58,355 bases of DNA from Kiritimatiellia bacterium. Its GTDB lineage: Bacteria > Verrucomicrobiota > Kiritimatiellia > RFP12 > UBA1067. The stretch lies in assembly GCA_017525225.1 (NCBI GenBank), contig JAFXTB010000070.1, positions 1-58,355 on the forward strand, read 5' to 3'. The notes beneath the pieces were generated by a model. That model made no database searches, was not told the origin of the DNA, and was given only the letters and a program-made list of their open reading frames with translations. Below are positions 44,801 through 52,796 of this stretch, piece after piece (position 1 is the stretch's first letter; the number at the start of each line of letters is the position of its first letter). The position numbers were made by a program, and so were the translations under genes.

Positions 44801-46596
44801 GAATCAGAGATGGCATAGATTTCTCTTGGGACGAGCTGGAAATTGATGAGATTTGGTAGGTCGCTTAGCGCCTTCAAGAATGGAATTCTAAACTCCTCTT
44901 CGGCAAAATTGTACTCTTGCTTATCAAGTTGCCCATACACCTCAGAATAAATCCAAAGGAACAACGGGTTGGTGGGGAGCATAATTGCTTTCCACTCATC
45001 TTGAACCCTAAAGAATAGCACATCTAGGGATAGTAAACAACGAGCAGCATGCTGATACTCTTTATCGCTAATCTCATGCATATCCTCCTCTACTCGCGCA
45101 AACTCGTCATATAGGTCCTTCCAAGCGCCGACATACTTTTTTACGGCACTAATAGCTTCAGGATTACAACCAAAAACAGCAAGATGCCCGTAGCGGAGCA
45201 ACGCATCAAGAAACGGCATCACTTCATTCCTTGATTCAACAACCTTATGAAAGAGATTAGTAAGCGCGGAATTTTTCGCTCTCTCGTTGAGTACTTCATC
45301 AAAGCGCTTGAATTCAGTCGCGAGTCCAACGTTCTTAGCAAAGAATGGATTTTCCTCGTCAATATGTGGTCTAAAGGGGTTGAACACATCCGTTTCGCTA
45401 CATATTGAATCTGCATCTGCAATAGCATCGTGAAGATTGGGCTGGTTACTCAACACGACTCCACCCCAATTATCGTTTGTTGTCGTATGCATAACCAACT
45501 TGTAGAGATTGCGGTCTATCTTTGCAAGTGGGAATGGTATTATCGTTCCAGTTTTGGGGTCTTCTATTGTCGGCTTCTCATCAGATGTGTTATCGTCAAA
45601 AGGATCATGATTGTGCGTATAATCAATGATTGAATCACCAAAATCCCTAATCTTACCTTGCGCGTCAGAATCTCCAGACAATCCTTTTACGAAATCGTCA
45701 AGTAGTGTCTTGCTGGGATTTTGCGGTTTTACAGGTTCTGGGGTGGTTGAAGGAACTGGGGTGTCACTTTGAGAGGACGGCAATGAATCCTGTTTATCTG
45801 CACGAGTCTTGACTTTTGTAATAAGATGTGAAACAGCTTCAAGATCAAGGTCCCTTAACGCATCAAAATCACCAACACGGTGATACTCAAGTAGTTGTCT
45901 ATAAATCTTCTTCTCAGTTCTATTAAAGTTCGCAAGTGATGCCGCCATGCGCTTGCGGATCGAATCGTCAAGAGAGTTTAACTGTTCTATGACACTTTGA
46001 TTGCGACGGATTCTTTCTGCAACATCAATATTAGGGGTGAGTATGAGTTTGTCAGGAATGAGTTTCAGGCGCCACAATTCTTTCTCGAAGCCAATCTTTT
46101 TGTCTTTAATTGCTTCAATGAATTCTAGAACTGATTTCAACGAGAAAGTAACCCCATCTTTCGCCAATGTGGTTATTGCCCCCCAGAAATTAGCCAATGG
46201 TTGATTCTGAGCCTTTGACGCCTGATCGCTCGATATCGCTTGTACAATTCCGCTGGACGTCAACAGAGCAAACTCTTTGAGCGAGCCAAATCGCTTGCCT
46301 GATGCACGGGCTGAGTTATACACGATACGCCCCTGTGCGTTTTCCATATTCCGCCAGTTAACGGCCTTTTCAACCTTTGCGGACACTTCAAGATTTGATG
46401 GTAACTTCAGTTTGTCTATCTGTGCACCATCAACAACCAAATATCCTTTTTCAGAGCCAAACATTCGCGAGATTGCGTTCACAAAATCTTGGACGTTTGG
46501 CATCTTCACTATAACTGCGACACCGACAGATTCTCCCCCGTCGAGAATCTTCTTGATGGTTGATGTGACAACAGTAAGAAGATAATTCATTTTCAT
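41839..46596 (-). CDS. DptH-like FtsK/SpoIIIE-type motor protein with PD-(D/E)XK-like nuclease motif
   Basis: 1585 aa. The first ~900 residues are unassigned alpha/beta sequence with a low-complexity hinge (~265-300, rich in Ser/Pro/Thr). Residues ~930-1060 contain D985-L-V-G-F and E1004-V-K1006, the D...ExK pattern of PD-(D/E)XK nucleases. A second acidic linker lies at ~1165-1215. Residues ~1218-1320 resemble the FtsK beta domain, and ~1325-1580 the RecA-like motor: Walker A GGTTGSGKS (1351-1359), Walker B VVVLVDEFADL (1457-1467) and the CTQRPS sensor (1501-1506). Size and C-terminal motor match DptH of phosphorothioation-dependent restriction. The ATG overlaps the stop of the preceding gene. 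Likely DNA translocase/nuclease effector. Confidence 0.72.
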   Translation of the reverse strand: MKMNYLLTVVTSTIKKILDGGESVGVAVIVKMPNVQDFVNAISRMFGSEKGYLVVDGAQIDKLKLPSNLEVSAKVEKAVNWRNMENAQGRIVYNSARASGKRFGSLKEFALLTSSGIVQAISSDQASKAQNQPLANFWGAITTLAKDGVTFSLKSVLEFIEAIKDKKIGFEKELWRLKLIPDKLILTPNIDVAERIRRNQSVIEQLNSLDDSIRKRMAASLANFNRTEKKIYRQLLEYHRVGDFDALRDLDLEAVSHLITKVKTRADKQDSLPSSQSDTPVPSTTPEPVKPQNPSKTLLDDFVKGLSGDSDAQGKIRDFGDSIIDYTHNHDPFDDNTSDEKPTIEDPKTGTIIPFPLAKIDRNLYKLVMHTTTNDNWGGVVLSNQPNLHDAIADADSICSETDVFNPFRPHIDEENPFFAKNVGLATEFKRFDEVLNERAKNSALTNLFHKVVESRNEVMPFLDALLRYGHLAVFGCNPEAISAVKKYVGAWKDLYDEFARVEEDMHEISDKEYQHAARCLLSLDVLFFRVQDEWKAIMLPTNPLFLWIYSEVYGQLDKQEYNFAEEEFRIPFLKALSDLPNLINFQLVPREIYAISDSGANDDYILPCSGSQGILPTFENKTNRYLGSDGMECIEDTISRYLAFAPYAANDLRICVVDVPDVMECVRIVSSCVSERKKSTISSAAATLDIYLTESHSGGREIDNLDFVRQDADVSDLIQTDSLRIKVVHCKNASVVNEYLRNDPVHLAFYFDQSTYQVSYGANTRELYITPLVVTYDFKYDAISHDGEIFPNTDTSNGFLGSYYGVLDKTGSACSQSRVPRTSYLKTDDLNKILEVVDKQYAQWMIAADRVVYNYVPDNGLPIGVKNFGRRNVCIWANKNSRVIQQFILLLKKYNLHPTSEGLVGILNRFGHISGEGLVGIPARLQGAADVANARRKGMLGTVFAAKWYADQHPGCLIASLDSDEGRTWLSKTDNETLANDRADLVGFRIDNQTGGVIIDVLEVKTRSAEGKDFTFSTTNGKRVLHGHAPEQVGYVLNRLYQVFNNDLLDNNMFVSARRETLKYQVVNECFRSKYLSSAQVQDWSKKLKQVFAGGCKVKICGTILHVDLENNSTDVPDEVGTYEGEDVYEIAVVSLTAGRIQKEIFKDACESGDVPILTTLPPLQSVDDDENDENVPSVATANVNHTDSDEFLEREEPSSEPKENKQISCTEKAQSENIEDLVKSFRRACNSFQIRIAECEPSSAKVGPSVIRFYLTLQTGQKIDNLRKSLPDIGRQISHTQLRIQQVENTDKIAVDVVRDKREFVPFENVISLLPESVEFEKMPILIGRTPEGDDILRSLDEMPHLLVGGTTGSGKSVFLSTLLLSLLVRHPREEQLKLLITSSKPEDFIAFESMPHLMPKGILSSATDAVQYIQNQVFQESEFRQQLFIQERVSKISLYNQHMRDKGQPQLPPVVVLVDEFADLADNIAGRDERDTFFRTLRQIAQAGRSRGIHLILCTQRPSSKLLDTNIKAQLPGRVALMVADANSAKMILDTPDSGAERLQGKGDLLFKDAGGNLLRAQGYSLDLDNLSDYIDRFLHEE

Positions 46597-48077
46597 TCTC
46601 CTATAAAAAGTCTAAAGATGCCGTCTGCAAGGATTTTCCCATATCCCATATCGCAAACTTGTTCAATAAATGCCTCGCCGTTCTTGGAAAGTTCGTCTTC
46701 ATCTACATTCATTGTGCGCAAATGAGTGGAACAGAAGTCAAAATCATCTTCAAGAGCACCGGTTACGACATCAAAATTATTGCGAAGATTGGCAAGAAAT
46801 TCATCCCCTGGCACGCTATCGCCCTTTGGCGTGGACGACAAGACAAGCATAGCTGTAATGTCTTGTGTAAACCTGAAATATGGAATGGTACGTGATGTCG
46901 ATGGATAGAGCAAACCGGTTTTCAATCCAATACCTCTAATATACTTTAGGGGACTGACATCACTTGCAGTAGCAACCATGTCGTGAATGGATTGACCAAG
47001 GCGTAGCAAGGCAAGTTTAGGGTCCCCTTCTTCCTGCGACATGGATTTTGCGGTCTTCCAGACTTCATTGTTTTGATCTGCTTTTTTCCTGTCCGTTCTT
47101 GTTAATGCCTTCTTCTTGTCATAGCAAGGTGCCTTGTTAATGCTGAGCAATGTCTTGTAATCATATCCTAGCTCGCCTAATTTTACTGCATACATTGACG
47201 CATAGAAGCGTGCCATTGACTGACCTATTTGTAAGAAGGAACTACGAGACGATGAGACAAGCGAGATTTGCCTTTTCTTAGAATACACGGCTATCAGAGG
47301 AGTTTCTGGTTGTAACGACTTACTGTGAAAAGCTTCTTGCTTCGCCAAATAACGCAAAAGGTGGAATATTGCAAAATGTACGATAGTCCTAATGGCGAGA
47401 AGCTTTGGAATCCCCTGAATGTTGTCTCGCAAAATCAATCCACTTCTTCTTACACTTTCAGTAAAAGACCTCCATGCTGGTTGCTTTTTTGCCCTTGATA
47501 CCCATTTCGGAAGTTCGCCAGATTCCGAATTTGACGAGACCATCTCACAAGGCACAGGATCAAAGAGTATTGATATTTCATCACTCTTATCTTTGAGTAA
47601 TCCTTCGATTACATCTATCAATTCTGGACATGCTTCCTTAAGAATGCCCGCACCAATTTCACCGACCTCTTCATACGTCGCTTTTGCAGTAACAAATGGT
47701 GAGGAAGCGGCAGAATATGACGCCAATCCGCCTTTCTCACCAAATACCGCAGAATCTGAACTCAACAACGACTGCATCATACCTCTAAGCGATTGAAGAT
47801 CGTCGCGGTTAACATCATGTTCAACAACTCCTTCGTTCTTGAGTTCTGTCATCAGCACGTCAATCTCACATCCCTTTTTGACTTGTCCTCGTGCGTTTAC
47901 AACGTAAACCAATCTGCTCAACAGGTCTGCAGTAGAGTATTCGCCTAATATACATCGAAAGAATCCTGCTGCAAAATGAACAGGTTTTGCCTTGTCTCCA
48001 TACAATTTAAATCCTATTTGTTCGGCATCAACTTCCGATCTGATTTCTTTAAGTGAGAATGAAAAACATTCGCTCAT
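46593..48077 (-). CDS. middle protein of the DptFGH-like operon (DptG position)
   Basis: 494 aa, no signal peptide or membrane helix, no recognised catalytic motif. Mixed helical content with segments FRCILGEYSTADLLSRLVY, LASYSAASSPFV and YIRGIGLKTGLLYPSTSRT. Its ATG overlaps the upstream stop and its stop overlaps the downstream ATG (both ATGA), so it is made in fixed ratio with its neighbours and is probably a structural subunit. Position and size fit DptG, but similarity could not be confirmed by eye. AT-rich codon use as in its neighbours. Confidence 0.6.
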   Translation of the reverse strand: MSECFSFSLKEIRSEVDAEQIGFKLYGDKAKPVHFAAGFFRCILGEYSTADLLSRLVYVVNARGQVKKGCEIDVLMTELKNEGVVEHDVNRDDLQSLRGMMQSLLSSDSAVFGEKGGLASYSAASSPFVTAKATYEEVGEIGAGILKEACPELIDVIEGLLKDKSDEISILFDPVPCEMVSSNSESGELPKWVSRAKKQPAWRSFTESVRRSGLILRDNIQGIPKLLAIRTIVHFAIFHLLRYLAKQEAFHSKSLQPETPLIAVYSKKRQISLVSSSRSSFLQIGQSMARFYASMYAVKLGELGYDYKTLLSINKAPCYDKKKALTRTDRKKADQNNEVWKTAKSMSQEEGDPKLALLRLGQSIHDMVATASDVSPLKYIRGIGLKTGLLYPSTSRTIPYFRFTQDITAMLVLSSTPKGDSVPGDEFLANLRNNFDVVTGALEDDFDFCSTHLRTMNVDEDELSKNGEAFIEQVCDMGYGKILADGIFRLFIGE

Positions 48078-51000
48078 TGGACACCTACTTTCTCGCTAAT
48101 GTTTACATAGCGGTGATCAGTCGTATCGACATCAACGATTATTTTTTCCTTACGTTTAAGATCATACAGAACAACTCTGTGTTCATCGTCATCACTGTCG
48201 GTTTGAGGCACAAGGTCGTCCATAAACCTCCAGATTTTCTTGGCGTTATTGTTCTCTTCTATCGCCCAGACCGGGACTCGCTGGTCTGCGTATTCAAGCA
48301 ACTTAAACATTGCGAAATCAATCTTTAGATACTTACCAGATTGGTTTTCTTTTAAGAGGACATAATTAATCGGCGCAGAGAACGCTCGCTCCATACTTGA
48401 CAACAAACGAGGTTTCACAATAGTAAACCGTGATCGAGGTACACTCCCAATTGATATGATTATTCGACGAGGACTGTTGTCAAAGCGAAAACCTCGCCAG
48501 ACCGGAAATGCGTCAGAAACATCCGCAGATCCCTTATCACCTATGAATGAGCGAAGACGCATCAGGATGTCCTTCAGTTGTTTCTTCTCTGGCGATTCAA
48601 GGAATGATTCAAAACCTGCAACCGAATTTCGTGTTCGATTCTCTAACAGTTTATCGCCGTCCTTATGGAAGAAATAAAATGCACGTTTTCTACGATTGAA
48701 CTCGTTAGGCGATGTCATATCTATGGCAGAATTTGGTTCTGCGACATCAGGCAACCAATCGTTAAGCAAGAAGTTTCCAACGACAAGTCGTTCGTCAAGT
48801 TCTGGCATGGCGATTTGTGACGGGTCAAAGACTTCTCGGACTGCATCAAACAAATTGCCATGACCTCCATTGTAAATCAAGTTTTCAATACGAAAGTCAT
48901 CACGTTCTGATTCGTTGACAACATTCGCGCATTTTTGATTCCCAAAAACCAAGTAAGAAAAGAATGCTTGAACATCACGAACCGTGACGTGCCAACCTAC
49001 TAAATCAACCCTATGAAAAACATTCTGAATTCTCTCCCTGAAACGCTTTGAACTAATAATTGCTGCGTGTCGCCGAAATCCGCATTGCTTTCTAAATGGA
49101 CATTTCTTGCAATCACGAAAATTCTCCTTGTTTGTCATCTGATCAATAACACCAGATACAACCGTTGGATCTAGCGCAGAACGCAATCCAAGATTGAACA
49201 CTACAACCCCATGCTTGGAAAAGTCATGCGGACAAGAACCAGAAATAACACCAGATTCAAATTGCTGATATGCTTCATGAACCACTTTAGGTAAATTCCT
49301 ATCTTGAGACTGATTAAGCTCGTAAAGGACAGATGCATTGATGGCAATAACAAAAGGTACCTTCTTCTTTTTAGCTTCAAACCATTTTTCTGCGATCTCA
49401 TCTGTTGTCAAAGTACTCGCATCATAGATTGGTTCAATTTTTCTATTTATTGCCCTAATCTTGTCTTCAAGTATTCTAATAACGTGTGTCTTACCGTCTC
49501 CTGGATTGCCAGTAAGAACACAATCCTTCCCGCATTTTATAGTCTTAATGATTTCATCATCAAGATATGTTTTCACATGAATTGATCTTAGATCATCAAT
49601 GTTTGTTGAATCTGCAAACGCGCTTCCATTCCGATAAAACTTTCGGAGAAATTGAACTCGACGGGGGCTTGTCGCCGATTCATTAACGAAATTTTCTTCT
49701 CTTGAAGTTTTCACGGTGACCTCTTCGTGTTCCGATTCGTTTTGAAGATATTGACCAACAAGTTGCTTATTTACGCCGTCGCTCAAATCGAACTGTTCCA
49801 TTCGCTCTAGTGCCGGCGCGAATTCAAGTCGTTTCCTTAACCATCGTTCGCTCCAAAAATCAATGACTCGCTGCGTCCCGACATCGCCGTCGCTTCTTGA
49901 CTCATAGTATCGCGGACGTTTCTCAATTCCCAACAGATACTCCGTACAATTTCTGATCAACGGCGCAGCAAAAATGATTCGAGGCATCGCATGAGTCGTA
50001 AAGACAGAGATTGCCACATTCCCATCTGATTTTAATAGTGTTCTAATCCCCTCTCCCAACAACCGTAACTTTGGACTTGCCCCCTCACCAAACTGGTGAT
50101 TAACAGTGTGTGAACCATCTTTCTCGAGAACCTGCTCTAGGGCATCAATGGTCTTACGACTAATGTGAAACGTTCCAAACCCTTGCGTTCTCTTCTTCAG
50201 TTCTTGGAATTTCAAGTCGAACGAAGCTCCAATCTTGTCCCCTGGCAAAACCAATCGATTGTACTGACTTGATCCGACACTATAAAGCGATGTCGTTCCT
50301 ACATAAACAAGATCGGGCGTGCGGCAAACTGATTTCCCAAGCATTTGGGACGCAATCTCACTTGGACGATTCTTGTAACGTTCACGATACGTGTCAATAA
50401 CATATGGTGTTAAAGCACACAAGGCCACAAGTTTACCTACAAGTAATTCATTATATGGTCTTATCGCTCCGCAAACATTCAACTCCAACAGACTTGACCC
50501 TATATGCTTTTCCTTTTGTGCTTGTAACGCAATTGTCATTGCGGGGTGTATGATCGTTAAATCCGCGACAGAGATATTTTTGGGGCCGCCACGACTTTCA
50601 ATAAACTCATTAATCTGCCGGCGGGCATCAAGATAGCTCGCTAATTTATCTTTTCTCTTTTTTGCAAAGAGGAGGGCTTTGGACTCGTCTGAATTTGCCT
50701 TAATAGTGTCCCCTGCCAATGAACAACGTCTTTTGTCTTTTTCGAGGCGAGCGGAATTACGAAGTTCCAATATGAAATCTTCAGTCGGATGCTCCAATTG
50801 ACCCTTGGTCAAATTCAAACCCTTCGTGCATATACCTGCGATGCCATCAGTCAAATATGAATCCAAGAGTTTAAGGATTTTAGCTGTGGAATAACCGAAA
50901 TCTTTAGATAATTTTTCCTCAAAAGCCCCCACTGACCATCCAAGAAATTCATCACGAGGACCCATTGCTAGGGCACAATTATCAAGAGATGAAATCCCCA

Positions 51001-51697
51001 TAATAGGGCATCCTGGCAAGGCTTTATTTCGAATCAAATATTGCATTGATCGCCCAGGAGTATTTTCAGCGGGACTCGACCACGTATATCTAAAATAACG
51101 CCAAATATCTAAGAGCCGTAATCCTGTAGTAGCGTCGGTAGTGTCATCAACTAATTGAATTACTGGATCGATCACATCTTTCAGTTTAATTTTCCCAGCG
51201 AGGACAGCGCGAAGTTTTTGTGCCAATTCTTTTCCATCTGAAATCAAGTCGGAAATTGGGCTATGCTGCTTTGCCCAAGTCCCCTGTTCCACCTTGAGAA
51301 TAAACTCTCGATTGTCTTCAATGATTCTCAAGCGACTTGATTCCATGCACCGTTGGAGTTTTGCCTTCGCAGATTGAAGTAACTCAATTGATGAATCCTG
51401 TACATCTGAAGCATTAAATGTGTTAAGCACTAATTGACCATACTCAAAGTTTGCCGCCCATGTCGTTGTAAGTAGGTCGCGTAGCAGTAAAAGAATTGCA
51501 CGATAGCGAATATATTGTTCTGTCTTTTGTGAAGCACTCTTTTCCAAATCGGACACTTCTTTTTCAAGGGCAGCGACATGAATATCTTGATTCTCTCCAT
51601 GTCGCCATGAAGAGACAAGTGAATAAAAGCGTTGATTGTAGACGCCTTCAAGGTTAGGAATAAACGGAACTATTCGTGGATTAAACTGGTCTGCCAT
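48074..51697 (-). CDS. DruA-type DUF4338 domain fused to DptF-like P-loop ATPase
   Basis: 1207 aa in one uninterrupted frame. Residues ~195-625 match DUF4338 (PF14236, Druantia DruA): PGCPIMGISSL, GPRDEFLGWS (246-255), VGKLVALCALTPYV, TTSLYSVGSSQYNRL (468-482), QGFGTFHISRKTIDAL, NHQFGEGASPKLRLLGEG (533-550) and the FW-x-x-RWLRKR tail. A coiled, charged N-terminus (1-190) precedes it. Residues ~705-925 are a P-loop ATPase: Walker A GNPGDGKT (730-737), a YDAS strand (758-761), a Cys cluster C863-x2-C866-x5-C872 and the VTVRDVQAFFSYLVFG segment typical of DptF-like proteins. The C-terminus is unassigned. It is the first of three ATGA-linked genes and follows the HTH gene by 13 nt. Confidence 0.75.
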   Translation of the reverse strand: MADQFNPRIVPFIPNLEGVYNQRFYSLVSSWRHGENQDIHVAALEKEVSDLEKSASQKTEQYIRYRAILLLLRDLLTTTWAANFEYGQLVLNTFNASDVQDSSIELLQSAKAKLQRCMESSRLRIIEDNREFILKVEQGTWAKQHSPISDLISDGKELAQKLRAVLAGKIKLKDVIDPVIQLVDDTTDATTGLRLLDIWRYFRYTWSSPAENTPGRSMQYLIRNKALPGCPIMGISSLDNCALAMGPRDEFLGWSVGAFEEKLSKDFGYSTAKILKLLDSYLTDGIAGICTKGLNLTKGQLEHPTEDFILELRNSARLEKDKRRCSLAGDTIKANSDESKALLFAKKRKDKLASYLDARRQINEFIESRGGPKNISVADLTIIHPAMTIALQAQKEKHIGSSLLELNVCGAIRPYNELLVGKLVALCALTPYVIDTYRERYKNRPSEIASQMLGKSVCRTPDLVYVGTTSLYSVGSSQYNRLVLPGDKIGASFDLKFQELKKRTQGFGTFHISRKTIDALEQVLEKDGSHTVNHQFGEGASPKLRLLGEGIRTLLKSDGNVAISVFTTHAMPRIIFAAPLIRNCTEYLLGIEKRPRYYESRSDGDVGTQRVIDFWSERWLRKRLEFAPALERMEQFDLSDGVNKQLVGQYLQNESEHEEVTVKTSREENFVNESATSPRRVQFLRKFYRNGSAFADSTNIDDLRSIHVKTYLDDEIIKTIKCGKDCVLTGNPGDGKTHVIRILEDKIRAINRKIEPIYDASTLTTDEIAEKWFEAKKKKVPFVIAINASVLYELNQSQDRNLPKVVHEAYQQFESGVISGSCPHDFSKHGVVVFNLGLRSALDPTVVSGVIDQMTNKENFRDCKKCPFRKQCGFRRHAAIISSKRFRERIQNVFHRVDLVGWHVTVRDVQAFFSYLVFGNQKCANVVNESERDDFRIENLIYNGGHGNLFDAVREVFDPSQIAMPELDERLVVGNFLLNDWLPDVAEPNSAIDMTSPNEFNRRKRAFYFFHKDGDKLLENRTRNSVAGFESFLESPEKKQLKDILMRLRSFIGDKGSADVSDAFPVWRGFRFDNSPRRIIISIGSVPRSRFTIVKPRLLSSMERAFSAPINYVLLKENQSGKYLKIDFAMFKLLEYADQRVPVWAIEENNNAKKIWRFMDDLVPQTDSDDDEHRVVLYDLKRKEKIIVDVDTTDHRYVNISEKVGVQ

Positions 51698-51710
51698 ACA
51701 ACTAATTACC

Positions 51711-52796
51711 TTATTGTGAGTGGAGTGTTGTGGCTCCTATCTTTAAAATTGAATCTGCCAAGAAATGAGGCAAGATCATGGCATGTAGTGCCACAGCATC
51801 CATCTTGTCAATGGTTGCCAACTTGTGATGCAACCTTGTACGGATGATGTCCGCAACTATTGACAACTGTTGAGGGTCGGCACACATACCTTGCCAGAAC
51901 CGTGCGGCTTTTGCCCAGGGGTATCTGGTCTCGTACTTTTCATTGTTCAGATATTCGCTAATGCGGGAGTCTGTGACGCCAACTGCGTCTGCCGCCGTCT
52001 GCTGGGTGATTTTCTTTGCGGCGGACTCCGCCTTGTGCCAACTCTTTTTCATCACCCGGGCAAGGGCGAGGGCGTTGTCCTTGTAGTATTGGGCGAGCGC
52101 CTTTAGTTTGTCTTCAAGGTCGGTATCTGGTTTGCGAAGGTTCATCTTTTCCTGACGTCGCCTGTCGGTGTCGGCCATGAACCGAATCCGTACAGGATCG
52201 AGAGAGACGACAGGCTCCCCATCCGGCATCAGTTCGCTGGCGGCAAAGACAAACGGGAATGCGGATTCGTCATAGTCCTTCCCCACCTTCGCCGCCACGA
52301 TGATTGCGCCTTGCGAGCCGCTGGGAAGCGACTTGAACGATTGCGCGGCGGTGCTGTCAAACCTGCGAAAGAACCACGCTCTGCGCTTGCGGTTGGAAAA
52401 CGCCTCGCCGGTCTCGCCAAGATCCCATACGCCATGCAATTCATAAGACGGTCTCGTCTTTTGACACTGGAGCGCGGATGCAAAGAGAGCCGCGAACGAT
52501 TCGACTTTGATGGCGTACTTCGCTATTGATTCGCTCGGCACATCCATCAGTTCGCCAGTCTCCGCGCAGCGGACATAAAACGCCGGTTCGCCGCCTGTCG
52601 CCCGCTTTTGCTTCGGACAAGGGAATGCATCGCACGCTGTGCAACCGGTGCAGATGTAGTCTTCTGGGGCAAATCCTGCTTGACGCAAGACCCCTGTAAC
52701 TATCCATGAAGCGAGGTCTTCGCCTTTCCAATCCCTTGGCGTGAGGATGTCGCGCTTTCCGGCGATCTTGTTCGCTATACGTTCAAGTATCGCCAT
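51711..52796 (-). CDS. Cys-cluster and HTH protein, likely regulator
   Basis: 361 aa. Near the N-terminus C49-x2-C52-x2-C55-x4-C60-P resembles a [4Fe-4S] or zinc site. Residues 263-286 (ITQQTAADAVGVTDSRISEY) form a helix-turn-helix like those of Xre/Cro-type proteins. The middle (~85-215) is unassigned. The ATG lies inside the end of the upstream 419-aa gene (14-nt overlap), so the two are coupled. It could regulate the island or be a DNA-binding component of the system; an Fe-S- or Zn-dependent sensor is an inference. Base composition is between that of the chromosome part and the DptFGH-like genes. Confidence 0.6.
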   Translation of the reverse strand: MAILERIANKIAGKRDILTPRDWKGEDLASWIVTGVLRQAGFAPEDYICTGCTACDAFPCPKQKRATGGEPAFYVRCAETGELMDVPSESIAKYAIKVESFAALFASALQCQKTRPSYELHGVWDLGETGEAFSNRKRRAWFFRRFDSTAAQSFKSLPSGSQGAIIVAAKVGKDYDESAFPFVFAASELMPDGEPVVSLDPVRIRFMADTDRRRQEKMNLRKPDTDLEDKLKALAQYYKDNALALARVMKKSWHKAESAAKKITQQTAADAVGVTDSRISEYLNNEKYETRYPWAKAARFWQGMCADPQQLSIVADIIRTRLHHKLATIDKMDAVALHAMILPHFLADSILKIGATTLHSQ

